Notes: generated by a model not told the origin, from the letters alone. Positions 28,201 through 34,900 are shown, counted from the first letter of the stretch. The stretch: DNA of 64,000 bases from Paenibacillus sp. FSL M7-0420 (GCF_038002345.1 NZ_JBBOCJ010000001.1:2480001-2544000), one strand, 5' to 3'. Program-made: numbers and translations.

Positions 28201-29491
28201 AGAGTATCTGAATGAGGTGATTACTACTCTTTTAGGCATGCTGGACAAAGAGGGAACCCTCTTTATCGGTGATGTACGGTCCCTGCCGCTGCTAAGAAGC
28301 TATCACACTTCGGTGGAATGGTATAAGGCTCCTGCGGAAACCACCGTGCAAGAATTAAACGACCGGATTAAGAATTCCATTGTAGCGGAGAATGAGCTGC
28401 TGGTAGACTCCAAATATTTCTTGAGTCTTAAGGATTCCCTGGAGCAGGTTCACCATGTCTCCATTCTGCCTAAAGTAACAAAGTTCGAGAATGAGATGAG
28501 TAAATTCCGCTATCAGGTCGTGATCCGGACGAAAGAAGCGGAGCAACTGGAGAATATCGTTCAGCTCAGCTGGCGGAATATACAATCAGAGCAGGGGCTC
28601 CAGGATATACTCACCGGGCGGCAGGATGAGGTTATTGTAATCCAGGATGTCCTGATGGATAAGCTGGTTCATGAGAACAAGCTTGAGTCGCTGCTGAACG
28701 ACCCTGCGGTGCAAGCTGCAACTGTCCGTGAGCTGAGTGAAGACGTCAGGGAGCTTCAACTGTATGCTCCAGGCTTATATGATTTGCTCGTGCAGGATGG
28801 CGGGAATTACCGGCTTCGCGCTTTGTGGAATGGTCATGGCGAGAGCGGAGATTATCAGCTGATCTTGTTCCATAAGAATAAATATGGAGCGGACACCTGT
28901 GCCTATGATTATGAAGTGCCGAATTTCATCCGCTACAATGAGGACCAAAGTGTATACTTCACCAATCCATTGGAGTGGAAAGATATCCACCAGTATATTC
29001 CTGTCATCAGAGAACATATCAGAAGTCAGTTGCAGGATTATATGATTCCATCGTTCTTTATGGTCTTGCCGGAGATGCCGTTATTGCCAAATGGCAAGCT
29101 GAATAAGAAAATGCTTCCTGAGCCTGGAAGTATAAGAAGAAGCGTAAGGAATGAATTTGTAGAAGCAGCCAATGACAACGAAGCCAAGGTCAAGCGAATA
29201 TGGGAAGCCGTCCTGAATGCCCGGAACATTGGCGTCAATGATAATTTCTTTGATATTGGCGGCCATTCGCTGCTTGTGGTTCAGGTCTATTACAAGATCA
29301 AGGAGAGCTTTGATACGAATATTACGGTAGTGGATATGTTCAAATACCCAACCATACGCAGTCTTTGTGAATATCTGGAGGAGACAACGAACAGCTTTGC
29401 CGAAGTCGCTTCTGCAAGTGAAGTGATGGAGACAGAGAAGGAAGCCATGAAGGTAAAGAGGAAGCGCCTTAAGGAGCTTTTGAAAAGATAA
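19247..29491 (+). CDS. NRPS with 2-keto-acid-type module and N-methylating module: C-(A-sub remnant)-AL-KR-PCP-C-A-NMT-PCP
   Basis: A 3414-residue two-module synthetase. Module 1: a condensation domain (5-430, HHIIMDGW near 143) whose YGLSTMQEGMLFHSL start is typical of domains accepting a D-residue, matching the upstream epimerase. Next is a stretch (about 455-640) that looks like only the C-terminal part of an adenylation domain (IGGIKRDLPALERAL, then NIPYYRDGVVKINDL, resembling cores A8 and A10). Then comes an acyl-ligase (700-1265) with LLLTSGSTGMPKG near 895 but no FDAS core; its WMPMDHVGGIVM resembles, as I recall, the first domain of bacillaene PksJ. The ketoreductase (1275-1760) has TGGLGGIG near 1519 and Tyr/Asn in AYAAGNSF. 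The carrier Ser is near 1866. Module 2: C (1920-2350), A (2370-2820 and 3160-3295), an inserted N-methyltransferase (VLEVGCGTGM near 2908), and a carrier (Ser near 3341). The pocket code of module 2, roughly D-V-S-H-F-S-L-V-E-K, is nearest to serine but with Trp239 replaced by Ser. Confidence 0.88.
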   Translation: MNKRNVADIYGLSTMQEGMLFHSLKSESSSMYLEQFSCKLHGQINFEYFWDAWQKVINDHSALRTAFVWEGVKKPVQVVLKQCECSYIQYDWSNLPREEIEHDYSMFLENDRMMGFELDKAPLMRFALIQITEDSYYFVWSFHHIIMDGWSLPLVLEEMFGNYKAFKTGEAPAKHKSASFKDYIHWLHKQDAGVSRQYWKEKLKGFEEALPLYTEPAVEEQKGETRKLSLRLSEDIHNSIEQITKNNGFSAYQLYNLAFAILLSKYSGKEDVVYGTTVSGRPAELKGIDHTVGIFINTIPVRVQLDGNLTLLECLENLTQDQISRSPHEYMSLAEISSALNLPELFQSIFVYENYANAQAYKDITEFSIAELQLREEINYPLAWVVKPDHGILVETIYNSAYFSDRIIEEFQRSFITILDEMVLKINEAIRTIQLLPSEQNTDFKAGKAVSAVVNLHNQPIPQSSASAIPRVLIVDPYGHPLPDGFEGSVCTPDQTASGYRGRYYADGTLMINETLSTSMVIGGIKRDLPALERALRAESLVDDVKLLHRYNREGESKLVVYYVEPVTGAVVEQAAFDEERTGAIRGAIVDRLCTLLDFNKKDCLAAAELVPVSNIPYYRDGVVKINDLLELEIINDNLIQRWSNLVIPDEQSAMSESPVKFVRKAARISRDNVHISDLADDYSFIKKKSSGKMDKAEGAETRKEESSAETQLSLIVGEDVIIPENTVFDLGYYIKRAADQAPDDYGIRFVNYDGSIDFVNYKQVYSEAKAICCGLIERGLQPGDKVIYQMDNNRNYVNTFWACMLGGFIGIPATVAASYKEDNAVIRKLLNAWKMLEQPVIVTDEALAASIRSVPGVLGGEEEFTVYSAEQLMNSRDIEITYEVKPDDVALLLLTSGSTGMPKGVMQTHRNILRRTIAACQNNGFGPGEVTFNWMPMDHVGGIVMCNVRDIYLHCQEILAPVNYILEAPLRWLTLMSDFRATNTWAPNFAFNLINSLESGIKALNIDLSALRFITNGGEVVVARTALKFNEILKPYHLDKSAMMPCFGMSETCAGSIYSTDFGQDVVKQEDSSVSVGRPLPGNRIRIVDAQNELVPLYTEGRFQMAGVCITPGYYNNPKANAEAFTPDGWFDTGDLGIITDRGLTITGRAKDIIIINGVNYNNSEIEAILEEIDGVEVSYTAAVSVKASGSQEEELAIFFHPVSMDAGRLKGIIKEMQKVITSKIGLVIEYIIPLAKKEIPKTGIGKIQRILLRDSLLAGKYDAVLKKLEIVRNKNTVKPWIFKKVWKPLSFKVEEGSVPCVNILVFEDRHGLAAEFIECMGLDETRVISVKQEDRFQVYDRNHYGCDYTRYEGCKELFDYFKQIGWTADHMIYLPTYQINASGHADISNSNQLGVFSLIHLLQVLANNDLCASTSLYVGSSNVFPDAGGLETRYDNAALIGFMATLDTENTGVRSLLIDLEGRDIKQDARLLRAEIMHGETAVKEISYRDGRRLTWKLRNVPLRKAEPKTKIRQGGHYVVTGGLGGIGTKICSQLIENYQANLLILGRSDLGTLEDKDSRVQHYDQLVALGTSISYRQADVCDLDSIMQAVEDYEQSKGIQIDGIIHLAGNSSYQRHFDNRDSYLITEIGQQTFTEEFNAKVYGVLNLFELLKSRKDAMLITFSSVTSLLGSATFSAYAAGNSFLEMFCKYAAGQLGYAVKCISWTMWDKIGMTAGSLQSINSLSESIGQHVISEQDGLLFFEALLNLGDDMVYVGIDENNVHISHRIDEKVYAKEYLAVYRQEDTEALLQLENARVLDDYGAVSTLKMLTVNRDGEVIEEEQAEQYVEASTDAERIISNIWSEVLATGKIGMNDNFFELGGHSLKATQVVSRIKKEYGIEFAINDLFYHPTVGALAKLVEERVHPATDSKGEGHLPKLSDEEKKQGIPVSYAQQRLWFLKQYDEESAFYNILESIRLKGELNVSCLQQAVTEIVKRHEGLRTTFDNIEGQIMQVLHDVDAIEIPLQNLMHVEEEAREQVITKLADEEVHQEFDFKNGPLIRCKLLKFAADEHVIFLTMHHIISDGWSMGVFVHEFVELYDALVNQRPAELPEIEWQYADYTQWQRDWFTGKVKEDQFLYWKNKLKDVATLDIPSDYDRPKVQTFNGKKDFFVYSKSMMDRVNELAEATGATPFMIYLAAVDVLFARYTGQEDIAIGTPIANRTRMETENTIGFFVNTLVLRNDLSGDISFMELIERVKTSALESYDAQDMPFEMLVDELELERDLSRNPLFQVMFSLQNEALPDFKLPNLAITRVETDNKSAMFDFWISMRELEDGVHTLCEYNTDIYKTGTIRKMMRHLENIINSLCADPYQKIKQFNFMDKEEINEILYEHNKTDVPLEKELFIHELFEEQALLRPDAPALKFQGDTLTYLEFNMRVNQVAHYLIAQGIGYEDFVGVYADRSIEMMVAVYGILKAGAAYIPIDPTYPRDRVDYMLQDSEVKLVLTCMDETDALAGIRKVDLRDKELFLPMSTGNPGVKVEGTHAAYMIYTSGSTGKPKGTINIHSGIRNRIVWGQKEFGMQPGDRQVQKTPFSFDVSCSEIFWALTVGACLVIAKPEGHKDVEYLAQLIRDEQITISHFVPSILKLFLEHPGAKQAGSSLRKVFCSGEALPYRLKEQFFQTFDAGLYNLYGPTEASVEVSYYDCSEKLDKEIVPIGKPISNVQLYVLDEYMNPVPYNVSGELFIAGANLARGYYKRDDLTAEKFIPNPFSKYVAARMYRTGDIVKLLPDGNINFIGRADNQVKVRGLRIELGEIEKVIQSHPSVKDNVVINLEDGNDVRIVSYIVRDVNYREQDVMEESKEQVTQWESIFDNAYNKEETIQDFSLNTISWNSSYTGEKLGTPEMEEWLADSVDLIKSFKPRRVLEVGCGTGMILFKIAPLCEEYVGIDLSRIGLDYIEQNLDSSMNVRLYQKSADELGELQNETFDTIIINSVIQYFPSGEYLNEVITTLLGMLDKEGTLFIGDVRSLPLLRSYHTSVEWYKAPAETTVQELNDRIKNSIVAENELLVDSKYFLSLKDSLEQVHHVSILPKVTKFENEMSKFRYQVVIRTKEAEQLENIVQLSWRNIQSEQGLQDILTGRQDEVIVIQDVLMDKLVHENKLESLLNDPAVQAATVRELSEDVRELQLYAPGLYDLLVQDGGNYRLRALWNGHGESGDYQLILFHKNKYGADTCAYDYEVPNFIRYNEDQSVYFTNPLEWKDIHQYIPVIREHIRSQLQDYMIPSFFMVLPEMPLLPNGKLNKKMLPEPGSIRRSVRNEFVEAANDNEAKVKRIWEAVLNARNIGVNDNFFDIGGHSLLVVQVYYKIKESFDTNITVVDMFKYPTIRSLCEYLEETTNSFAEVASASEVMETEKEAMKVKRKRLKELLKR

Positions 29492-29506
29492 GTAAGGAGT
29501 ACTTAT

Positions 29507-31537
29507 ATGGAGACTAAGAAGGATAAACTCAAATCCTTATCAAGGGAACAGCTCGCAGGCCTGATTACGAAGTCCAAAGACAGCAAAAAAAGGGATATTG
29601 AGAGGGTCGCCAGAACCTCGAATGCGTTCAGCCAGTCCTTTTCACAGCAAAGACAATGGTTTATGGAGCAGTTCATGAACGGAGGCGTATATAATGTCCC
29701 GCAGTCCTATCGGCTTAAAGGCGATATAAGACTTGATATTCTGGAAGATGTGCTCAATGCAGTCGTTGAGAAGCATGAAAGTCTTAGAACAGTGTTCAAC
29801 ACCATAGACTATATACCGTCACAGATTATCAAACCTTATGAAAGATTCCGGCTGGATATTATTCATTTGGAAGAATACGACGGTGCGATGAGGGATGCAA
29901 AGATCCGGGAGGTTAACAGTGAAATTGCAAGACGGCCCTTTGATTTGACTGTAGGCCCTTTGTGGCGGTTCTATGTGTTGAGATTGTCTGCAGAAGAAAT
30001 CGTCTTAACCCTCTCCCTTCATCATATTATCTGTGATGGCTGGTCCTTCGGTGTAATTATGAATGAAATTGCCGGGGGCTACCGGGACAGGCTTCATGGA
30101 CAAGTTGCCCGTTCACCGCTCCAGGTACAATATGTCGATTATTCGGAATGGCAGCGTAAAAGAATTGAAGGCGGCCAGCTGGATAATCAGCTGGAGTATT
30201 GGATTGGCAAGCTTAAAGATGCACCAAAGGCCATTCATTTACCCTACGATTATAAAAGAGGCAGCACACAGACTTACCGGGGAAGGACGGAGTACTTTCT
30301 CATTGAAAAAGAAGCAGTGAAGGCAATGAGCGACAGATGTGTGCAAATGAATGGCTCGATGTACCATATGATGATGTCCGCGCTAAACCTTCTGATGCAT
30401 GGCTACAGTCTGGATAATAAGCTCTGTATTGGAACACCGGTTGCCAACAGAAACCAGCTTGAATTGGAGAAATTAATCGGCCTGTTCATTAATACGGTAG
30501 TTATCCAAAGTGAAATAGCGAGCAGCATGACCTTTGCAGAGTTATTCACCCAGGTTAGAGACCATTGCATGGAAGCCTTTAATCATGCGGAGATTCCGTT
30601 TGAGCAAGTGGTCACGGGCCTTGATATTGAACGTCAGATGCAGCATTCACCAGTGTTCCAGGTGCTGTATGTTCAGACCGAGGAGTCGATGCTGAGTGTT
30701 AGTATTCCGGGAATTGAGGTTGAAGTACTCCCGGTATCGGTAGAAACGGCACAATTCGATTTGTCCTTGTACGCAACCATTCTGAAGCATGGAATATCTG
30801 CCGGGTTCGAGTACAATACGGATCTGTTCGCCCAGGATACCATTCTGCAGATGATTGAGGATTTCAAGCTATTAATCCAGTTGATTACTGAGAATCCTGA
30901 CCGGACCATCGGGGAATTCGTCTCCTCTCTATCGCGTAAGAAAGTAGTGATGACGGTAGTCTCCTCCTTCGAATCCGGGCCTGTAGGAGAGCCGATGGAA
31001 TTCTGGCTGGACAAGCTCCGGATCGACTATAAGCTGCAATTCGCACCGTATAGCCAGATGTTCCAGCAATTGATTGATGATACGGGACTGTTATGCAGAA
31101 GCAGTCAGGGCATAGGAATCCTGTTACTCCGTTTGGAAGACTGGATTCAAGGCATGGATGCTAAGGATGCCAGGCTTGCAGCCGTGCTGACGGACAATGC
31201 GAACCGGTTCATCCAATGTGCCTCCAGCTTTGTGAACAAGCATCAGTCCAAGGTCATCCTGTACCTGTGTCCGGCATCGGATAAAGTCAATCAGATGACT
31301 GAAGCCAAGCGGCTTATTCAACAGTCGGAGCAAAAAATAGCAGCGGAATGTGCGAAAAACGGGAATATTTCTGTACTTCATGGAGACGAAATCGCTGTGA
31401 AATATAAGCTTAGTGAGTATAACGACGGTCTTGGTGATGAAGAAGGGCATGTTCCTTATTTAAGAGAGTATTACACGGCGATGGGCACAGAACTGGTCGT
31501 GAGTATTTACAATACAGCAATGCAGTCAACGGGCTGA
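29507..31537 (+). CDS. Stand-alone condensation domain fused to an FkbH-like N-terminal domain
   Basis: A 676-residue protein with no adenylation or carrier domain. Residues 1-45 are charged and could be a docking segment. Residues about 45-480 form an NRPS condensation domain with HHIICDGW near residue 172, so it should be catalytically competent. Residues about 485-676 resemble the N-terminal (SGNH-like) part of FkbH-family proteins: MTVVSSFESGPV, FWLDKLRIDYKLQFAPYSQ, ILLLRLEDW, and the closing HVPYLREYYTAMGT. FkbH proteins transfer and dephosphorylate 1,3-bisphosphoglycerate-derived glyceryl units onto carriers, but this fragment lacks their HAD catalytic domain. The same N-terminal domain recurs at 34901-38251, where it is followed by the rest of FkbH. 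It may recruit a carrier-bound unit to the condensation domain; that is inference. The ATG has AAGGAG upstream and sits 15 bp after the previous stop. Confidence 0.8.
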   Translation: METKKDKLKSLSREQLAGLITKSKDSKKRDIERVARTSNAFSQSFSQQRQWFMEQFMNGGVYNVPQSYRLKGDIRLDILEDVLNAVVEKHESLRTVFNTIDYIPSQIIKPYERFRLDIIHLEEYDGAMRDAKIREVNSEIARRPFDLTVGPLWRFYVLRLSAEEIVLTLSLHHIICDGWSFGVIMNEIAGGYRDRLHGQVARSPLQVQYVDYSEWQRKRIEGGQLDNQLEYWIGKLKDAPKAIHLPYDYKRGSTQTYRGRTEYFLIEKEAVKAMSDRCVQMNGSMYHMMMSALNLLMHGYSLDNKLCIGTPVANRNQLELEKLIGLFINTVVIQSEIASSMTFAELFTQVRDHCMEAFNHAEIPFEQVVTGLDIERQMQHSPVFQVLYVQTEESMLSVSIPGIEVEVLPVSVETAQFDLSLYATILKHGISAGFEYNTDLFAQDTILQMIEDFKLLIQLITENPDRTIGEFVSSLSRKKVVMTVVSSFESGPVGEPMEFWLDKLRIDYKLQFAPYSQMFQQLIDDTGLLCRSSQGIGILLLRLEDWIQGMDAKDARLAAVLTDNANRFIQCASSFVNKHQSKVILYLCPASDKVNQMTEAKRLIQQSEQKIAAECAKNGNISVLHGDEIAVKYKLSEYNDGLGDEEGHVPYLREYYTAMGTELVVSIYNTAMQSTG

Positions 31538-31559
31538 ATGATGAGAGGATGCTGACGTT

Positions 31560-31802
31560 ATGACATTAAAAGAGATTGTTGCGGATATTCTGGCCATCCC
31601 GGACCAAGAAACGATTCACGAAGACTTGTCACCGCAGAATGCTCCGGAATGGACAAGCCTGAAGCATATCAAGTTAATCACAACCATTGAAGATACCTAT
31701 AAGGTCAAGTTCACCTTCAAGGAAGTGAAAAGCTTGAAAAATCTTGCCGCCTTTATAACGGTCTTAAAGAGCAAAGGAGTAAGCAATGAAATCTTTGAAT
31801 AA
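31560..31802 (+). CDS. Stand-alone acyl carrier protein
   Basis: An 80-residue acyl carrier protein. The phosphopantetheine site is Ser33 in the motif WTSLKH, in place of the usual DSL. The W-x-S-L form is what I associate with carriers that work with FkbH-type or transketolase-type loading enzymes. The rest (LITTIEDTYKVKFT, then SLKNLAAF) matches helices 2-4 of carriers. The gene end overlaps the E1-alpha start by 17 bases, so the carrier and a thiamine-dependent E1/E2 system are translationally coupled. That points to loading of a small acyl group onto this carrier. Likely activated by the Sfp-type transferase at 43712-44401. It could supply the missing starter of the first PKS or an extender unit for the terminal condensation domain. 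Confidence 0.88.
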   Translation: MTLKEIVADILAIPDQETIHEDLSPQNAPEWTSLKHIKLITTIEDTYKVKFTFKEVKSLKNLAAFITVLKSKGVSNEIFE

Positions 31803-32739
31803 TGCCATTGCCGGGCAGGCGGTTCTGGCGGGAAGCACTAGTGATCATGATCTGGAAAGAATGCTGCTGATCCGTCAATATGAGCTATCGATCCTCGGGC
31901 TTTTTTCCAGCGGACATGTCACAGGGACCACTCATACCTGCATGGGACAAGAATATATCCCGGTAGCCTTGAATCCGTTCATTGAAGAAGAAGACTTTGT
32001 GATCAGCAATCACCGGGGGCATGGGCATTATATTGCCAGATATGGGGATGCTGAGGGCTTGCTGGCAGAGGTCATGGGCAAACAAGGTGCCGTATGTAAT
32101 GGAATCGGAGGAAGCCAGCATATTCGCAGAGACCGCTTTATATCTACAGGGATTCAGGCCGAAGGCATAGCGGTAGGCACAGGCATCGCCTGGAGTTATA
32201 AATACAAGCAACAAGATAATCTGGTATTTGTCTATATTGGCGACGGAACCTTTGGCAGGGGCTGCGTGTACGAAAGCTTGAACTTTGCCGGCATCTGGAA
32301 TCTCCCGATGGTCATCGTTGTAGAGAACAATGGAATAGCGATATCAACCCATCAAAGCTACAGCATGTCGGGAAGCATAGAAGGCCGGGTACGGGGGTTC
32401 GATCTTGATTATCTGTGCATCCAGAGCAAAGCTGTTAATGAAATAAGAGAACAAACTCGTGACGCTATACACCGTGTCCGCAAGGAATCCAAACCCCTGG
32501 TCATTGAATTCATAACAGATCGGGTCGCGTCCCACAGTAAAGGCGATGACACTAGAAGTGCTGATGAGCTTGAAAGAGTCAGGGAGAATTACTGGTACAA
32601 CCAAATGAAAGCCAGCGATAAGGCAAGGGTAGATAAGCTTGAAGAAGCTGTCCGGAATCAAATGCAAACGCTGCAGGAACTTGTCATACACAGAGAGGGA
32701 GCAGAATGGGCGGACTATGAAAAAAGAAAAAATAAATGA
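31786..32739 (+). CDS. 2-oxoacid dehydrogenase-type E1 alpha subunit
   Basis: A thiamine-diphosphate-binding E1 alpha subunit of the pyruvate/acetoin dehydrogenase class, 317 residues, which is about normal. It shows the conserved SNHRGHGHYIARYGD segment near residue 70 and the cofactor motif GDGTFGRG near 150, ending in VVENNGIAIST near 180. The SxHRGHGH form is closest to acetoin dehydrogenase AcoA. With the E1 beta and E2 genes downstream it would take a two-carbon (or longer) unit from a ketose or 2-oxoacid and pass it to lipoate. The start ATG has AAAGGAG and lies inside the end of the carrier protein gene; the end overlaps E1 beta by 23 bases. There is no E3 gene in the cluster, so reoxidation of the lipoyl group would use the cell's own E3. 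Confidence 0.9.
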   Translation: MKSLNNAIAGQAVLAGSTSDHDLERMLLIRQYELSILGLFSSGHVTGTTHTCMGQEYIPVALNPFIEEEDFVISNHRGHGHYIARYGDAEGLLAEVMGKQGAVCNGIGGSQHIRRDRFISTGIQAEGIAVGTGIAWSYKYKQQDNLVFVYIGDGTFGRGCVYESLNFAGIWNLPMVIVVENNGIAISTHQSYSMSGSIEGRVRGFDLDYLCIQSKAVNEIREQTRDAIHRVRKESKPLVIEFITDRVASHSKGDDTRSADELERVRENYWYNQMKASDKARVDKLEEAVRNQMQTLQELVIHREGAEWADYEKRKNK

Positions 32740-33742
32740 GAATTTGCGACATGCCATTCATCAGCTGATGTGTGAGGATGAGGCAGTCGTTGTAATCGGG
32801 GAAGATGTACGTGAGCCTTATGGGGGTGCCTTCAAAATCAACAAGGGATTATCTGATGATTATCCGGACAGAGTGATTGGCACGCCGATAAGTGAAGAGG
32901 GATTTGTCAACATGGCAAGCGGAATGGCAATCATGGGCCACAAACCGATCGTGGATATGATGTTTTCCGATTTCACTACATTGTCATTTGATCCTCTGCT
33001 CAATTTTGCATCCAAGTCCGTAACCATGTACGGGGACAAGCTGGATCTCAGCATGATTGTCAGATGTGCGAATGGCGGTTACAGGGGGTACGGACCCACA
33101 CACAGCCAAAGCATGCAAAAATACTTCATGGGCATCCCTAATCTAAGCGTGTATGAGCTGTCTCCTTTTCATGATAATTATGATGTGTTTAACCGGATGT
33201 TGAGTGAGAAAAATCCTTGTATTTTTTTTGAAGAAAAAATAATATATTCCCAGTACAGGTATGAAAATGGCGTGATCGATGAGCTTTTCAACTATTCCTT
33301 TAAAGGTGACCATGAGAACTGGGCAGTCGCCAGTATAGAAGAAAACAGTGTACCGGATGTTCTTATCCTTTGCCCCGGAGGCTTGGCTTCCATGTGCATG
33401 AAAGTGGCTGAAAAGCTGATTATGGCGGATGAAATTGAAGTTAAGGTAGCGGTACCTTCCAAGCTGTATCCCTGCGGAATCGAGGCCATTGTTGAAGATG
33501 CGGTTGCAGCCGGCAAGATTCTCATTGTGGAAGAGGGGACCAGCGGGCATACCTGGGGCGAAGGAATAGCGGTCAAATTATATCCATATCTCAATAAGCA
33601 GAAGGATGGAGCCATTGAGCTCTTAAGTTCTTCTGACAGCATTATTCCCGCATCCATGTATTATGAAAGCCAGGTGCTGGTAGGGGAACAGGACATTTAT
33701 GAAAGTGTACTGAAGCTGATGAAAATCGCTAAAGAAGGGTGA
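32717..33742 (+). CDS. 2-oxoacid dehydrogenase-type E1 beta subunit
   Basis: The partner of the E1 alpha subunit in an alpha2-beta2 thiamine enzyme. The 341-residue protein (from ATG 32717) has the usual order of motifs: VIGEDVREPYGGAF near residue 25, TPISEEGFVNMASG with the cofactor-activating Glu near 60, the active-site GGYRGYGPTHSQ near 120, and the C-terminal transketolase fold with VAVPSKLYPCG and LIVEEGTSGHTWGEG. The open frame extends 26 codons upstream, but that part lies in the E1 alpha gene and does not look like E1 beta; MKKEKINENLRHAI is the natural start. It ends in GGGTGA just ahead of the E2 ribosome binding site, so all four genes (carrier, E1 alpha, E1 beta, E2) are packed as one translation unit. 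Confidence 0.9.
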   Translation: MKKEKINENLRHAIHQLMCEDEAVVVIGEDVREPYGGAFKINKGLSDDYPDRVIGTPISEEGFVNMASGMAIMGHKPIVDMMFSDFTTLSFDPLLNFASKSVTMYGDKLDLSMIVRCANGGYRGYGPTHSQSMQKYFMGIPNLSVYELSPFHDNYDVFNRMLSEKNPCIFFEEKIIYSQYRYENGVIDELFNYSFKGDHENWAVASIEENSVPDVLILCPGGLASMCMKVAEKLIMADEIEVKVAVPSKLYPCGIEAIVEDAVAAGKILIVEEGTSGHTWGEGIAVKLYPYLNKQKDGAIELLSSSDSIIPASMYYESQVLVGEQDIYESVLKLMKIAKEG

Positions 33743-33753
33743 CGGAGGCGGGT

Positions 33754-34860
33754 ATGAGACCAATTGTTGTTCCACAGTTAAATGCGAATGATAACAGCTG
33801 CTTGATCCAGAACTATTATTGCGCTGAGGGCGAATTCATTCATTCCGGTGATCTAATTACCACCTTGGAGACCTCCAAGGCAGCTATTGATGTCGAATGT
33901 GAAGCAGACGGCTATTTTTATCCTGCGGCTAAAGAACACACCGATGTGAGGACCGGCGAGGTTATTGCCTTTGTTTTTGAGTCCCTCCAAGAAATGAATA
34001 CATACAAGGAATTATCCGTGGGCAGTGCCACCGCAGACAGCACGGCCAATTACAAACTTTCCAATCAGGCAGAAGCGTTTGCCGCATTGCACCAATTTTC
34101 GCAGCAGGAGCTGTCATCCTTAAATAAGAAATTGATTAAATTAAGTGACTTGGAAGAGCTGCTGAAGCAAAGAATCGATGGGGATGAGGCCCGGATTCTC
34201 TTGAGTAAGAATCAAAAACAGGTCTCTAAAACAGTAACCCAATCGCATACGAATATTCCAAACGCATTTTTATTAATGAAAGTATATTGTGACGAAGCTC
34301 TAACCGGAATGCGGGAAATCGGTGAGCAGCTTGAGATCATTGTGGGGTTTGGAGAAGTATTACCGGTGCTGCTGGTATCGATCAAGGATGAATTCCCGTT
34401 AATGTACGGAAAGCTGAAGGATGAAGATACATTTATTCCTGCTGCAGAAGTCAACGTCGGTGTGACCATCGATGTGGGGACAGGTCTCTACATTCCGGTA
34501 ATTAAAGCTGAACACGCTGGAAGGATTGAGCATACTGCAGAAATAATGATGGAATATAAATATAAAGCATTAAGAAGCAGTTTTGCTGAAACGGATCTGA
34601 TGGACGGAACGATAACGATTAGCCTGAATACAAGCGCCGATGTTGTCAGCGTCATTCCCATCATTCTGCCGGGACAGACCGGGATGATATCCGTGGGTGC
34701 GGTAATGAAGGAATTGGTCCTGAAGGAAGGGACAGTGGCAGAAAGAAGCTATATCAATCTTGGCCTGGCGTACGATCATCGTGTAGTGAACGGATTCTAT
34801 GCGGTCGAATTTTTGGCGCGGCTGAAGAGCAAGCTTGAACATTTTGAGATCAATGTGTAA
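33754..34860 (+). CDS. Lipoyl-bearing E2-type acyltransferase
   Basis: A dihydrolipoamide acyltransferase (E2) homologue of 368 residues. Residues 1-80 are a lipoyl domain with Lys42 in ETSKA as the predicted lipoylation site. Residues about 105-140 occupy the place of the E3/E1-binding domain, but the sequence is poorly conserved. Residues 150-368 are the CAT-like catalytic domain, ending in YDHRVVNGFYAVEFL. The catalytic His is present in DHRVVNG, but the family's Asp (DHRxxDG) is Asn. The ATG at 33754, 5 bp after GGAGG, is preferred to an overlapping GTG at 33739. E2-like proteins are known to transfer acyl groups to carrier proteins in naphthyridinomycin/quinocarcin biosynthesis and to acetylate tetronates, and either precedent could apply here. 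Confidence 0.87.
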   Translation: MRPIVVPQLNANDNSCLIQNYYCAEGEFIHSGDLITTLETSKAAIDVECEADGYFYPAAKEHTDVRTGEVIAFVFESLQEMNTYKELSVGSATADSTANYKLSNQAEAFAALHQFSQQELSSLNKKLIKLSDLEELLKQRIDGDEARILLSKNQKQVSKTVTQSHTNIPNAFLLMKVYCDEALTGMREIGEQLEIIVGFGEVLPVLLVSIKDEFPLMYGKLKDEDTFIPAAEVNVGVTIDVGTGLYIPVIKAEHAGRIEHTAEIMMEYKYKALRSSFAETDLMDGTITISLNTSADVVSVIPIILPGQTGMISVGAVMKELVLKEGTVAERSYINLGLAYDHRVVNGFYAVEFLARLKSKLEHFEINV

Positions 34861-34900
34861 GGTGTGAGCCCGGAAGCGGAGAGTGAAGGAGGAGGATATA

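Noticed and set aside
31786..34860. Ordinary housekeeping pyruvate or acetoin dehydrogenase operon
   Set aside because: The E1-alpha gene overlaps an acyl carrier gene, there is no E3, the E2 motif is altered, and the set sits between a condensation protein and a terminating reductase in one translation unit. Housekeeping function is not strictly excluded.
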